This document shows positions 25,786 to 40,900 of a DNA stretch of 64,000 bases, one piece after another. Position numbers and translations under genes: made by a program. The notes under the pieces are model-generated. The model was not told the DNA's origin, did no database searches, and saw nothing but the letters and a program-made list of their open reading frames with translations. This stretch comes from Edolisoma coerulescens (lineage: Eukaryota; Chordata; Aves; Passeriformes; Campephagidae): the NCBI GenBank assembly GCA_013397115.1, contig VWZW01000879.1:496390-560389 (forward strand), written 5' to 3'. The stretch's first letter is position 1. Each line of letters opens with the position of its first letter.

Positions 25786-27247
25786 GTTAACCTTTCTAGC
25801 TGCAGATTTCCACCTGGCTACATTTTGAAATGCAGTGAGTAATTTTAACATAACAGCAAGCACATGTTATTTTTATTTAAAACCTATTGAACTGTGGAAG
25901 TCATGACATTCAATGCTTGAACTGTCCTAGTCTACACTTCTGTTGGACCTGTTGAAAAAGATTCGAAAGTGTGTTTGTGTATCATCCATAGTTTGCTGTG
26001 GTTTGCATTTCTGCAGAAAACGACGCTGGTGCACTGAGCAGGTATGTGTTAAGGACCAGCTGATAGTGGTGTGGTGTGGGGTGGTGTAACAGGGTGTAGT
26101 GTACCTGCTTCTAGTTCTTGTGAGCTTGAGTACTCCTAGCAAGTAATAATACAGAGTCCTACAAACTTCAGCAAGCACTTGAATCAGACTCTTAATCCCT
26201 TATGTAGGCACATATTTAAAGATAGATTTGACAGTAGCAGCAGTATCTCTATGTAGTTAGTTGTCAAATGTATTTTATATTTGCTTGGCTACAAGTGCAG
26301 TGTTGCACTACATATTGCTTCCTCTTTCCCCACCTCCCCACACTTATGAGAAGTGGCAAGCTAAGTTATCTGTCAGACTGTAAACAGTTATGACATTTTT
26401 GTGAAAAGAGCTTGCTTAGAGGATAAAGCTGCTACTTCACAAAACAAAGTATTTGAGTTCTTTATCATCAAAATACTGGATCATTGTGTGGATTGGCTTG
26501 CAAAATGCATTTGCAAGTATGTATCTCTCACTAATAATTCAAGCCAGCCTGCTGTTGCTACCCTACACACCTTTGCTTCCAAGTGTACAGGACAGGAAGT
26601 ACATGCATATCTCTGCCGAGGAAGCGTTAGGTCTGAATAATGTGATTGTCTTTTCTTTGACTCTGTAGAAATGTGTTGGTGGATAGCATACATCTAAGTG
26701 GTTTATTCACTCTATATCAACATCATATTTGCAGCCACAGGGTGAAATGAAAGTTGCCTGACAGCATTGTATGATTCTATAATTTCCCAGTCCAAGGTGG
26801 AAACCTTGGTACTGAGTCAGAGAGGGAGCTCCAGCATTCAGGAGCTCTGTATGACCCCTTGATACAGATTAGGCTTTGTTTGTATGGGATTTCTTTACAA
26901 CAGAGGACTAAAGCAGAATTTAAGAGGTCAGCAGCATGTCTTCCATGGAAGCCAAAAGGAGTACACAGTGGAGACTTCGAGTGCCTTATATGTTGGGAGG
27001 GTTTGTTTGGTCTTTTTTCATCACTGTGAAATACAGTGCTTTTCTTGGGTGTTAGTTCTTACATGTCATAGGGCTTGTTTGGCTTTCGGATCCAAGTGCA
27101 ATATTGCCACCTTTTTGTATATGCAAAGGGGTTCATGTATTAACTTCTTTATCATCATTCAGAAGTGAAAATAAAACTAGTGTTTTGTCAACTGATTGTA
27201 CTTGCTCCTGGATTACCTTGGAGTAATGTAAAGCACTGAGGTGTTAC

Positions 27248-27267
27248 TATAGATAGATAGATAGATA
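27248..27267. repeat. (TAGA)n microsatellite
   Basis: About four to five TAGA units followed by a short ATATATCTAT. Short, perfect tetranucleotide repeat. Confidence 0.88.
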
Positions 27268-30200
27268 TATCTATGATTGTGGAGAAGGATCTAGAAGCTA
27301 ACAGATGCAGAGTGCAATGGCAAAAGTTAGGAAGTGTTTCGCATGTGGTATTTTAATTGCTTAGGCGGATTCCAGGAGTGCCTAGTAAAGTGCCTTGGTT
27401 AAGCTGTATAGCCAAAGCAAACAAGATTGCCAAATAGAGTCCACCTTTTTTAATGTTTTTCAGGTGAAAATTAGCACAGAAGAAAGAACACTAGAAGATT
27501 AAAGAACACTACTCTAAGTTTTGTTAATCACTGGACAAAATATAATTTTTAGTGTTTTAGCCTCTGTGAACTACTTTCACGTTTAAAGAAGGGGAGAAAA
27601 TTTCATTGAAGGGGATGCAGAACGACACTGGTTTTCTATTTAAGTAACAATGTTTTGTTCCATTAAATCAGGACCAAAAGCAGTGCCTGGATCTTGATTT
27701 AAATCTGTATGTGGTATTGGGAGAAAACAAACAAACAAAAAGATATTTAAGTAACATAAGGTTTGATGAAGGCCATTTGGATATTGGACCATGAGGTTTT
27801 TATTTGTGAAAGGGGATGCGTAGGGTTGTGGGCCGAGGAATAAATAGTAGTTGACCCAGCTATGACTGAAAATAAGCTTCATGGTGTCAGGTTAACTATG
27901 TATATTAGTAACAGCTGCTTTTCATGTATGCCAAACAGGATCCCTGACTATCAGCTATCGACTTTTCTAACAGGCATCTGGACTTCCAAATGTGATATGC
28001 AGCAGCCTATTACTATTTTGAACAAGACCTCATATTTCTTCTTCTGGTGATATATGAGAAACTGCAGTTCTGGTGACCTCTAGGAGACCTGCATGACTTC
28101 AGCACCCAGGATCTCATTTCTTCCTCGATAATTGTTTTTCTGCTCCTTATCTCCCTTGAAAATTGAAGGTATTAGCTTGTTTCAATCATGTGTGACAGTG
28201 GTACTCTCTACGCTCTGCATTAGAAATCAGTGATGTGGAGCCAGCCTGGCCTGTCACATAGGAGGAGGTTCTAAGGGATGGAAGGTGGAGGGGTCTTCGC
28301 TCAGAATCCCTCCTTGGTAATCCCAATTAGTGATGAAGAACTTGCTGAAGTGGAATTTGTGTGTAAATTAGCTAAGTTTTTAGCATAGAGCATGTACAGC
28401 AGAGTAATACCAGAATACTTAAAACAAGTAACTTACAACAACTACTTGTATAAAACCCTTTCTTACTCTGTGCTGAAGTAATGAGAGGAGATAAAGAAGT
28501 TGCAGCAAAAAAGGGAAACATGAGTTTCCTATTTTGGAAACTTTCCAGTGGTTGGCCCTCTTGAGGCAGCCAGCGAGCTCTCCTCTTGGGCCCAGACCCT
28601 ACTCAGAGAAAAAATTATGTTGACTCTGGCACAGATGTGTGTCTGTAGCTCTGGGAATAACTTGTCCCTGAGTGGTATAGAGGATTTGCATTCAATTTTT
28701 ATGAACCCTCATAAGGCCATTGTTCTCCAGTTTCTGATTGATTGTCTTTATGTAATAAGGACAACTAATATAGACCTGTCAAAGTGACTGAGGAAGGTCA
28801 GCTGCCACTGGTTCAGTTTAACACAAGCTGCTAAGGTTGCAGGATGAGTTATGTTTTGTTTGCATGCTGCAAAAAGCACATTATTTAAGTGGGTTTTTTT
28901 CCTTGATGCCTGATGACTTGTGTTTTCTCCCTCTAAACCTTATTCTATTGTACAATAGTCCTCATCACGATTTAACTTAGGTTGGTGAATGTCCTCTGGC
29001 CACAGTCTCTCTGTCAGTTGTGGAAGGCTGATGTGGAGTAAGTGTTTTCAAAGGTCCCTGATTAGGGGTTCTCCTGAGGAGGGGTGTCAATTTTCAGAGC
29101 AGGTAGTCAGTCACAGCTCTGACTGAACAGGACTCTGAAAGGGTCAGAAAGCTGAGCCCAAGTTTTTTCTTGTGGACAGCTGATATTATTCATTATTTGT
29201 TTTGCCAGAGATTAGGGGTGGGAAGGTGAGAGACCATAGACTCTGCAGCAAATTCATCGTAAGGCCAGAACCTTAACTTTGTACAATCCCCAGCTTGGCT
29301 GCATTACATTAATTAGAGGGTAATGCCAAAGGGTGTTTTGATGTGGGTGTGACGGTGTCTGAATCACCTGGCGGGACTTCTGCAATAAAAAAATTCCTCA
29401 CTTCTGCCTGACTGCCTTGGTCACAGACCCAGAGCCCATTGCATCAGCCCTCCACAAAACCTAAACACAAAGTAAACAGTTCTGCAGGAAGTAAAATAGT
29501 CTTGGGTGCACCCTTGTTCCCAGGCTGGAGTAGCAGAAGGAGGTACTGCCTGCAGTTAAGCTCGAATGAGATTCCCAAATGTCTTTTCATGGAGTCCTTT
29601 CTGTTCCTTCCCCTGCTCAGCCCCCCTGCACAGTTCAGTGAAGGCCCCCACACCAGCCTCAGAGCCTCCCAAAATTTCTACCTGTTCTGGAGTTCCCCAC
29701 TGATCCTAGCATGAACCTATTCATGGTCCTTGAGCCACCAACTTCAGCCGTTGTATGTCCCTCCCAGGTATTTCTATCCATTATTTCCTCTTCCTGTCCC
29801 AAATCCCTGTCCACCAAACCATCTTCCCAATGCTGACTTTCCCCTTGCATTCCTCTCCATCCTCATCTCCAGGACCCTCGGGTCCTACACCCATCTTACC
29901 CCTCTGCCTCTTTGCTGCTGCTACTACTATGCTTTTGGTAGCCACTGCTGCACTGCTGTGGCCACTGTGAATTCTCTCTTGGCCATGTCCATTCTGGGCT
30001 TCTCTTTCAGAAGAAAACTGTCTCCTGCTGTGAGGCTGTAGAAAGCCCAACTGCAGCCACCAAAATCATACAAGACAGAAGGCAGACAACTTGGAGGTTT
30101 GCTTTGCTTCCCATTTGCTCTGCTTCCTGTTCATTGTCCCTCAGAGAAGTTTGTTTGGAGGGCCAGTTGTCACTGTGGAACAGGTGGTTCAGTTCTTCAG

Positions 30201-31571
30201 GCTCTGCAGCCATGCCGTAGGTCTCCCCGTTTGTGAGTGTTCTTTGTAGCCTGAGCCTTTCTACTTCAGCCTTAGTCTGCCTGTCCGCTGGGCACAGCCA
30301 GCCCTTGGACAGGGTAAGAGCCTCACAGTCCTAATGTCTTTTAGGGAAAAGGACTCTTCCTAACCGAAATGGGGTTTTTTTCCCTTGAGGAAAGGACTCT
30401 TGAAGAAAACTTTGCCTAGCTGTTCTTCACACCAGTAGTGAAAACAGCAGCTGTTAATGACTGGAGCACAGACAGAGAACGGTTTACTTTTTTTTTCCTG
30501 ATTATGACTATAAATGTCATAGTTTTGTGGGCACCATTCAGCTGGTTTTAGCAGAAAATTACTCCAGAGGTGGCAAAAAATACTGTCCATTGCAAGCAGT
30601 TCCCGTTTTCCAAGAATGGCCAGATGAATTTGCCTCTCCAAGTGCATAGGAAGGGATTGCATTGCCTTCTCTGGCGAGAGGCTTGCAAAAAGCATAATAA
30701 CTTTGTCTTTTCACACTTAAATAGGTAGTTCTGAGGGTATTTTTGGTGATCTGATTGAGTTTTCAACCCTCAGAGCAGAGAAACTGGAAAACCATTCATG
30801 GAAATCTTGTCAGGGAAAGAGGCTTTTCTAGGTGGATGAAAAGAGAGTTCCTTACAAAAGGCATGTTATTGTCTCATTTTTATAGCTGACTGGATCTTGA
30901 TTCTGTTGTAATGTGAATTACTGTTACAATATAAAACCTGCTATTGGAGTGGGTGCATATTTTGGAGTAAGGTGGCACTCAAGTTGGCTCTTTGTCTAGG
31001 TCTGTTGCAAGAAGGATTTAGATTTACTGCAGTGTTGGATAGTGACTGGTATCCCAGGGTTTGGTGGAAGAAGGTTCTGGGAACCCTTTTGGACTCTGAC
31101 TGTACAGCATGGCTCATTTTTTGTGACACCTAGTGACCACAGCATTTCTGCCTGGACTATTTCTCTGTCATTACAGAAACCTTTGGTGGCAGACCTGTTC
31201 ACACAGGTGAATAAAAAGTTTACCTGCATAAAAATGAATCAGGAAATAGGTATTGCCTGTGAATGAAACCTCTGTTGAAATAGCGGCATTGATAAATCCA
31301 TGGATCGCTGCTTGCAAACAGAGCTCTGAAAAAAGCTGCCTGGATTTAAGTACTGTTGCATAATCCATGGGTGTGTTGTGTTAATTTTAGAATGAGAGGT
31401 GATGTGTTCTGTGCTGTCCTCCTTACTCTGTAAATAATGTATGAAGTTTTGAAGATAGATGTTAAGAACAAAACACTTCTAACAATAGGGAAGAGGTTAT
31501 CATATGGAAGTTGGTATAGTTTAGATGGTGGGTCTGGATTCCTGTGTTTGTTGCTGGGACCCATACTGAGA

Positions 31572-31572
31572 A

Positions 31573-31601
<29 letters not shown>
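31572..31601. repeat. (TA)n microsatellite
   Basis: About 30 bases of alternating A and T interrupted by one C at 31581. Likely length-variable between individuals. Confidence 0.92.
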
Positions 31602-31603
<2 letters not shown>

Positions 31604-34600
31604 TCCTGCTGCAAGGCCTTTTTACATTTCCAGAGGAACATGATAAAACAGTGTAATAGTATTAACTTTGAAGTAAAAACTTTCTCATAGACATTAGTTT
31701 TCATTTATATCCATAAACCCAAAGAAATACAACAAAAAAAAAAGCAATTGAATGTAGTAGAAGAGTTGAGAAGCTGAGACTGGGAAAGAGAGAATTTATT
31801 TTAAAAAATCCCTTTGCCTTACAGCACTGCTCTCAGCATCGTCTCCTTTGGAGTCTGTGACCCTGTCTGGTCTCAGAGACTGCTTCAGTGGAAACACTGT
31901 ATTTTCAGCAATATTTTCCACCAGGCAGCTTTTTGGTTTGTGTTGTTTTATATTTCTTCTGCCTAACAGGAGATTTAGTTATAATTCTGTTGGTAAATTT
32001 ATTTTAAAGTTTTCTTTGAAAATGAATGTTCCTATTTGGTATTGTTGCATTCGTCTGCCATCTGTAGCTTTTCTGTGCTGGCAGGATAGAGGCTGGCTAG
32101 AAAATCTGACTTAGGATTAGGGTCAGTTTCTAGCTAAATTTGACCTGGATGGCACTGAACACTTTGGGATTCATTGTTAATTAAAATAAATTATCAATTT
32201 TCTTTGCAGAATCAGGAAGAACATTCTCCATCAGAGGTTTAATTAATTATTTTAGCTAAAGAAATTTGTAATAGAAACTCTGAAACAAAAGTTCAAGTAT
32301 ATTTTATGCATCCTCTATTTCTACAGAAATTTAAGAATTTTACTGATAAAACCAGTAATTTTATCATTCAAAAAGAAAAAAAGAGATTTGTTATCGACAA
32401 GTTGATATGAAGTGATGATTTTTACAGTTTTGCATATCTATCTGTAAAGATATTTAAAAGGTAGAAAACACTGTAAATGCAAGGCATATGAAGTACCCTG
32501 TCTAGTATTGTCTGATCTCATCACATAAAATCCACTCATTTCAGAAAAATGTTTTGTCATTTGATGTGACTGTTTGCTTTGTGGCAAGAAATGTAGTTTC
32601 TGCAGCATAGAGCCTCTTCTGCACATGTGACTGTGGGGTGTTTGTAGGTGTATGTACCATTCTCAGTTTTACCTCTATTAGAATTAAGTGCCTTTGAAGC
32701 ACAAGAGGAGTTTTTTAATGAGACTTAATCTCATTATTTGCTTTTATCTAATCCTATCATTGCTTGTTGCCTACATATTAGGAAAAGAAAAGCTCCCTGG
32801 AAATCTTGTTCTCAAGTGTGGAATTGGTGTGAAATCAATCTTTCTTTTTAACAGGAGGCTGGCAGGGAGGGAAGGGGGTGGATGACAGATCAGAAGCAGA
32901 GTGCACCAACATTTGGCTTTGGTTTGGGGTTTATTTGTTTACTTTGTTTACTTTTCCCAAAGCTGCATGGGTAGAGGATTTCAGTTTTGTTGTAATTCTT
33001 ATTAATTGTGTTGTTAATCTCTCCACTGTAATTTAAAGCTCTGGTTCCTTTAAAGTTATGAACTACTTCTTGATTTATCCATCGTGCCTGCTAAGGATCT
33101 AACTATAGCAATTTTTGTGTGCTATTACTTTCTCTAGTTGTGCTGAAGCCTACATTGGAATAGAGATATTACTCAGCAAATGTCTGTGGCAACAGTGGGT
33201 TGCAATTGCTTAATTAGGCAAATGTATAGTAATTTAGCCAGTGAAATATTTTAGCCATCCTTTATTTAATTCTGTGCTGTATGAGTTTGAATAGCACATG
33301 AAGAACTAAGGGGTAAAGTGCATTACACATTGATCAGAATGCTTCGTTAAACTGAGTTTAGATTTTCCTGAGGATACAGCTGTAACAGGCCAGTTTAAGT
33401 AGACTGTTTCCTCTAGGAACTCAAGCATAAGTCACTGTCTAAAAAAATGTCATTACTTATTCACAGCAGGTCTCAGTCATTGCTGCACTTTGGTCCCTAC
33501 TTAACAGAGTACTCTCTATCCATGTGTTTGTATTGCTAGAGTTCCTGCATATTTTTCTGTAGGCAGGGAGCACTGCAGATTTGCTGAATTTATATATTGT
33601 TGTTTCCTCCTTACGTGTATAACCTGTGAAATACTGCTAATCTGTTTAAGTAGTGGGTGTATTCTTTTCTTCCAAAATATATTCATGGTGTGTGGGGGGA
33701 CAGGAGGAGGAAGAAGAGGAGAAAAGTAGCATGATCCATTTTAATTTAGGAACATTTTTGAATATAGTGAATTGGGTACTCCAAGATGTTTCTTTGTATG
33801 ATACAGCGTGCTGTTTAATGAATGTGGAAAACAAGTGGAAATCCTCATGGAAAACTTCCCTGCTAGGGGCACATCCATCTATGTAGTGGTCTCTTCTATG
33901 GAGCATCCTCTTCTTTCCCCCTCTTACGACAGATGACATGCGGCAGAACATGTGGTAGAAGGATATGGTTTCTCTAGTGGTGCTGCTCTCATTTTTGCCA
34001 AAAATGGTGTTTACAGCTCAAGAACCTGCAAGCAAACCTTTCTGCTTCTGAGTCTGCTGCTTGCTGGGTCAGAGTCCAGCTTGGGCAAAGGAGGACTGAG
34101 TGTGTTGTTAACTTCAAGGTGTTTTAGAAGGTTTGAATGTTTTCTAGCCATAAGGTGGCATGCAAAGATGATGGAGCTGCACCTGCCAACACAGCTGCAT
34201 TAGAGCTTCTCACACCACAGCAAAGTCCTACTCTCCCACAGTGTAGTATTGCTACCTGGATCTAGTGGGTAAAACGTGACACTTTTATCTTTGTCACCTT
34301 TGCAGGGAAGTCACAGCAGAATTGAGACAGCTCAGTGTCCCACACCTGAGGTACGCTTTAGGGAGGTCCACAGAACTGGGTTATGCATGGAGTCTGAACT
34401 CTGGGCAGGAGAAGGGAAATTGAGAAAAGCTTCTTGATCTTAAGTTGCCAGAAGGTAACAATATTTTATGCTACTAGTTTTACGTTCCATAAAACGTACA
34501 TCTGTAAAAATTTGTTATAAATTATTTATTGCAGAAATCAGTTATCCCAGAGTTGTATTTTCTTCCCCTTTCAGAGAGTGTCCACCTTTCTCTGCCTGAT

Positions 34601-34885
34601 GTTTCATCCTTATTCATGAGCAGCATTAATGAAGCAGGTGTATAATGTAATTTTATTTGCACAAGAAATACCTACTTATAGTATTCATAGTTCATTCCAG
34701 TGAGGAAGAGGCATTGAGGTAGACTGTTGAAAATTAAACCTGTTCTCTCTGCTTTTGGAAGGTGTAAATAGGTCTGTAAATTAAACAGAAGAACCTGATT
34801 TCATCAGATTGTAGCAGTAAATAGTGGCAGCAATCAACTCTGAGAAGCAATTAATTTATACAATAATTAGTAATCACTCTCCTTT

Positions 34886-34911
34886 ATATGGAAATCAAAT
34901 ATGGAAATCAA
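34886..34911. repeat. 13-base tandem duplication
   Basis: ATATGGAAATCAA is repeated exactly twice in tandem (34886-34898 and 34899-34911), followed by ATA of a partial third unit. Probably a recent slippage event. Confidence 0.9.
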
Positions 34912-37900
34912 ATAGCCTTTCTCAAACACTCAGGGATCTGAATCTTGGTTTCAAATACAACTTCCATGTCCCAGCTTCAGACAGCTAAAGTTTTCTGCAG
35001 CAGGTTTGCTGGCAGACACTGAGGCTGAGTGACAGCTCTTTATTAGCAGCAGGGCTGCAGATCTGCATCTTCTCTCAGTGTTTTCAGTCATACTTTTGTT
35101 TATGCTCCAACTTTCTGCCATCTATTTATTCCACAGCATTTGATTGTCTTTCTGGCAAGTCACAGGTAAATGGCTGGGGTTAGTTCAGTGCTCAGAGCAG
35201 GCCACTTTAGTGGTACAGTTTTAGGATTTTGAAAGGTGTTTCGGTACTTGGAGCATGGGAGCTGAACTTTTTCAAATATCAATACACATCTGTGAAACTT
35301 GACACATAAAATCCTGTTTAATTACCAGGAGGTTGTGATATTAATATATAGACAATTATATATTGTTAAAATGTGTGCAATTTTTATAGGGAAAAAGCCC
35401 AACTAGGTGCCTAGTAACAAGGCTTCATTCAACCTGTACTGGATAAATTCACGTCATATTTATTTTAGATTGACTTCCAGAATGATGTCTCTTGGAGTGT
35501 TTCCAAAAGATAATCAATACATATAATGTGATAAACAGACTGTTTTTAAAATGTGCATGACCATTTTCCAGTTTCAGATTAGTCATGATAGGCAGATTAT
35601 CAGCTCTCAGCGAACTCCTAAGCAAATTAAATGATGTAGCACAATAATGGGGGCAAATTCCTATGATCAGGGTCCTGGCAGAACACAAAGGGGTTGCCCA
35701 GGACATTTGATAGGAATAAGCAAGAAGTCGTCCAACCTGCCGGATTCCTTGTAGGGACCTTTTCCCTTCCTGCTCCTCTCAGCTGTAGTCAGAATGGGAG
35801 TTTGGGCAGGATTTTGCCTGGGGACAGAAGACAAACATAAACACAGAATAGTCACTGGCTACATTGAATGGAGTGGAATTTTCCATCATTGTTATTGCTG
35901 ATTGTACATATTGCCAGAATGAACAGCATCCCTGGCCAGGAGCCATGGTCCTGCACTCTGGTGCTCACAGGGGACACAAGATGACCCTGCCCAGGGAACT
36001 TTTCAGGCACCCACAAGACAGTGGCACACAAGGCAAGGCACACAGACACAGTGGCAGACGGGAGTAAAAGGAAACAATGAGAGACAACTGAGCAAACTGA
36101 GAAGCAGCACGCTCGGCTGCCAGTAACACTAATGATGGACAGTTTTGATTTTTTTCTTCCTTTTTTTTTTACTATCTTCCTTTTTTTTTAACCGTAAAGT
36201 AGGTGTTTTATATGCTTCTTGTTTTTTACTAGTGAAATGTTAATCCTGTTAGCAAATCTTCCTCTGTGTCAGTTCCTACTAAGTAAATTTTGACACTTTT
36301 CCAGAACACAATGCACATGATGGAAAACTGAAAATATTAGTCCGGATGTGGGGAAAACTTGCGTACTTGACCTTAAGAAGATGAATGAGAAGATGAAAAC
36401 CTCAGTAAAAAATGGACATCTGGCATGTTTCCTTTTTTCAGGAAGGGGTAGATGGTCAAGAATAGGGAAACAAATGTTTTCATCCTCTGCACACTAACAT
36501 TTTCTCATCAGTGGCTTGCTTGAATATTTCTCAACATGTGAGTGATGCTGTTAAGGGCTGCCACAGTTGCAGAAGAGCTTGAGGACTGTTCTGTATTGCG
36601 AGTGATCTTCTTTCAGCTTGGACGACTTTTGAAAGTCACACAGCATTTATGACAGCATGTAAGGAATGTCAATAGTAAATATTAGGAACAAATTTTGGGA
36701 TATTTGAGGAATTTCCTCTGGGCAGGGTAGCTGCCTGCTGTGGAATGTTTCATGCCCACATTTGTGGGTGAAAAAATGAGTCCAGGGACTGTTAAATGGT
36801 TAAGAGGCATCATACAGGTTTAAAAGGCAAAGAGTTCCCTTTTTCTTAATTTGATCCTTGATGAAAATTGCAGATTCAACTATTAAAATATTTATTCTTA
36901 AACCATGAGGAGTCTCTTAGATCTTTAAATTTCTTTAAAATATTTCTGAAATGTGCAGTAGAAATTTTCAATGATGAATTTTTATTTCATCTTAAAAATG
37001 ATAGTGACCCATATGAGTGATCCACAGATGTAATAGTGTGGACTTTTCTATCAGATTCTATTTCAGTTTCAATTAGAAATTCTTATTCAATATATATTTG
37101 AGTATGCATGTATTATTAAATAAAAAGAGACTTTCCAAGATGCTAAGGGTACTTGATAGTGAACTAATAGATACTGTTAGGAAAAGCATAGCCCCCAGTT
37201 CTAAAGTCTGAGGGAGTGATGTAAAAACATTATCATTTTCTAAAAATGAGAAATAAAACTTGCTCATAGCTTTTAGCTTCTAACAGTGATGGGTACTGAG
37301 TGTGTAGGTGTGATTATCAGCATAATAAAAGTCCATTTTCTATGTAAAAAGAAAAAGAAAGTTACTTTACCCTTGATGATAACACTGCTAGACATGAGTA
37401 ATCTTTAGGGTTTTATTGAATTTATGAGCAATCACCTGAAGTAACTGCACAGAGCTTTTAAAATTCAGTAGAAGTTTTTAATCAGCTTTTAAAAAAAGTT
37501 TGGTCTTATATTCAATTCCCTGTAGAGAAAGCTAATATGAAATTGGCATTTGTGTGTTATTTAAATGTTGCTTTACCAAGAAGTTACCAAAATATTAAAT
37601 TCTGCTAGGAGTAAAGATGGATCAGTTTGATACTGGTTGACTGGAACAGATCAAGGCAAAGCATTACGGCATTGTGAACGTTGTGCAACTATACCTGTAG
37701 TAAAATTTAGACAACAGTATTTTTCAGATGTGTGTTATGCTTCGCTCTCTTCTTGTTTATTTATTTTCTGCATACTATATAATTCATGGGAAAAATAAAA
37801 AGTTTGATTGATTCTTCAGGAGCTCTACTGCATAGAAACCAGTGTTGTGCCAGATTCCTTCCTATAATTTCAGACCTTAATTCTCTTACAGTGCTGGACT

Positions 37901-40900
37901 TTTCTTGTTGTGGTGAGCCTCTGCTGTAAGCTGACCATGGAGCACCTGCCCCTTGAGGCCTGGCTGGAGGGGATGGGGATGGGAGGGCTCTGTATAACCA
38001 ACACAGCCTGGGGTTCCTGCAGCCAAGGCAGCCCCTGCTCATCTCCCACTCATCCCAGTTTGCCACAGCAGTGGGGAGGAGCTCAGGGGTTGTACCCAGC
38101 AACACAAGCTGGTTTGGTTCACGTTGCTGTTAAAATACGTGTCCGGACTTTATTTACTTTGGGCCTAATGTGAGGCATTGCATAACTTTAATTTCGTTCT
38201 TTTTGCAGTGCTCAGCCAGTGGCACTTCAGGCTGCACAAGACAGTGTCCTTAGCTGCCTTTATACAGGGGTTTTAGGGCACTGCTTTATGTAACCCACGT
38301 AATGTTTTTTTCCTTTAATTGTTGGCAGATGGCACCCCTTCTACGTATTTGCCCTTTACAGCTCATTTAGCTTTCCTTGATCGGGGCTCTCCCTCTCTGC
38401 TGAGCTAGCAGGGCTTGCCTGTACCCTACAGAGGGCAAACAGCTCAGAAAGGGATGGTTCTGCTGGACTGGAGAAAAGGCAGTGGAGCATGGTCCCACCA
38501 GTCCTAGCAGTCATTCCACAGCTCTGACCAGTTTGTTCAGCTGGGAATGAGGAGGCTCTGAACCTTCTCCACTGTCATGTTCAGACCTGAGCAGGAAAGA
38601 GAGCTCCTGTACTTTCCACAGTGGCTATCAACCCACATCAGTTCTGTGGGAAAACCCCAGTCTGTGAGTTTCTGAGTGCTGTGACTCTTGTAAAAAGTGT
38701 GTCACATTGTGATCAGTGCATTTAGTTTATTTTAGATAGGTGCAATGTCATGTCCAAGCTGCTGTCACAGAATTTTCCAAGAATTTGAATTTTACAGAGG
38801 GCTTTAAGATTGTCCCTTTTAAAGTCCATGCCAGGTGCCTGTCCCCCTGTCCTCAGCTTGTAGGTGGCTGCATGCAGGGTTGCCAAGTGAACACTCACTT
38901 TCCCAGGACAAGTGTTCAGTAACTGGCACAATTCAAATGACTCCATCCCACCCCAGGTGTTTCCAGCAGCATGACCAGTCTGCTCTCTGCCCAGGAAAGT
39001 GGCTTCATCTAGTCTTATTTTTCTAATTTGGGAATGAATTGGTCTGTCCTGTACTGTTTCCTTTGTACAGAGAGGAGCTATGAAATGATGTCATTTGAGG
39101 TAACAACATGCCTGGTAGATTTGTGTATGTGTGGCCTCCATCTCAGCTGTACCCGTGTCTCCTTATTTTTACTGCTACGATATCAAATTTAAATTGCATC
39201 TACCTAACCAACATAATTTTCCATTCAGACATCTTCATTTAAATAGGGGAGTCACCAATTTAAAGTTTTTAAAGTCACCAAGTCACAGTGTTTTTAACAG
39301 TTTTCAAAGTTGCTTTAATTTTACAAACACTTCCTCAGAATTTTTGCGTCAAAACTAAATCATGCTTTTTGTACGTGATTCTTCAATTTTTGTCTTAGGA
39401 TGTTCTTGAAAACAACATCCTAGTTTTTTAAACTTACCTTAAAACTAAGATGAAAATAGAATTTTAAAACAGGAAGGAAAATGAGTTTTTACAGCACCTT
39501 TAAAAGACTTTTTATAAAACTGCAGCTCAAAAGCTGCTCTCAAAACATGCTTGATAAAAAAAATCTAGTTCTAGTTTTATATATCTGTATCTATATCCAT
39601 ATAACCTTTGTAATAAAATCCAAGACAATTAAATAAGATTTCCATCAGATTCTTAGTTGAACACAGTATTCTTTCTAATAAGTAGATGCTTCAAAGTAAA
39701 AATGAAACAGAATGAAGTCTAGAGGATGTTAAAAAGTGTTCTAACATTAAAGTTGAGCTGGAGTTCCTCAAGAAAGAATGTCTTTATTTTAGCATTTTCC
39801 AAGTAATCAGGATAACTGGATGCCTCTGGTTCTGGTGCTAAACACATGTATGCTATTGTACATGTAGTTAGTCCCAGACATTCATGGAGAGGCGTTTGTC
39901 ATTAAGAGCAAAAGCTGTTGTCTAGATGCTTTTGGTTTTCTTTCGCTCATACTAAGTAGTCCCTTATTCTAGAACTGGTTAATCCGTAGAAGTATGACAT
40001 AATTCACATTTAGTGGCATTGCAGGCACTCATTTCACTGTTTGTTTCCTGAAATACTGGAGTCGACATTTTTGGAACTAGAGAAACCTATTTTACTGCGT
40101 GTTCTATTTATAAGATTAAAATACTTTTTCTATGCAAATACTGCCTTCCTCTAGGATTACTGTAATTGATGGCTCTGTCCTTTGGATTTGTGGAGATGGC
40201 TATTTTCAGAATGTCTGCAGGTAATGACTGTTCTCTGACATCTTAATCTCTTCTCTTCTGATTATCTGAGCAGATGTTGCTTAACCCCCAAAATGGCTAG
40301 GACCACTAAGACCAAGAAACTATGCCAGTCAGGGGAAAAAATTTAATAAAAACATGGGGAAGTTGCAGTCAGTTAGCAAGAGAAATGAAGGCACAATGAA
40401 GACAGGGAAGGTAAAAAGAAATTTTGAAATTGTATTTTTCATGTGAAAAACTTTCTGGAATGGCAGACTTTGGTTTTGAATGAGTACTGGAGATAGTTTC
40501 TGGACAGAGAAGGAATTGTCCACTTGTATGGTGGTCTGAGGCATGTGTGCTTCCCCATGCTTCTTCTGTGAGCTGTGTAAATGAGTTTTCAAAGGATGGG
40601 TACCTGCAGCTTGTCTAGGCTCTCCACATCTGGATGTTCTTGGGACCTCTGAACAGAAACAATTCTGAGTTCTTCTAGAGAGATGTGTTGGGCACACACT
40701 TGGGTCAGCAGAATGGGACAGGGGAATTGGGGCAGTTGAGCCCTCTAACACTTCTAATGAGATGCTGTTTGATCTTTTGGAACCAGAATATCCTATGCAT
40801 GCAGGTAATCCCCTGCCAAAACACACTGGAGACCCTCCCACCTAGTGAGTGTGTGGTAAATCTAATGGGATTGACCTCTCTTGTGGCATTTCAGGCTGTG

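Noticed and set aside
26760..26790. ATGATTCTAT resembling a CR1 terminal octamer
   Set aside because: The preceding sequence does not resemble a CR1 3' region, so the match is probably fortuitous.
29730..30050. Overlapping frames on both strands in a C/T-rich stretch
   Set aside because: Frames are open because of skewed base composition. The translation is Pro/Leu/Ser-rich without a known domain.
39396..39422. 9-base inverted repeat with 9-base spacer (TAGGATGTT / AACATCCTA)
   Set aside because: Arms of nine bases with a moderate spacer are expected several times by chance in 64 kb.
40329..40841. 170-codon open frame on the minus strand
   Set aside because: No family resemblance, and a hydrophobic C-terminal part that looks like translated T-rich intron. 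Treated as chance.
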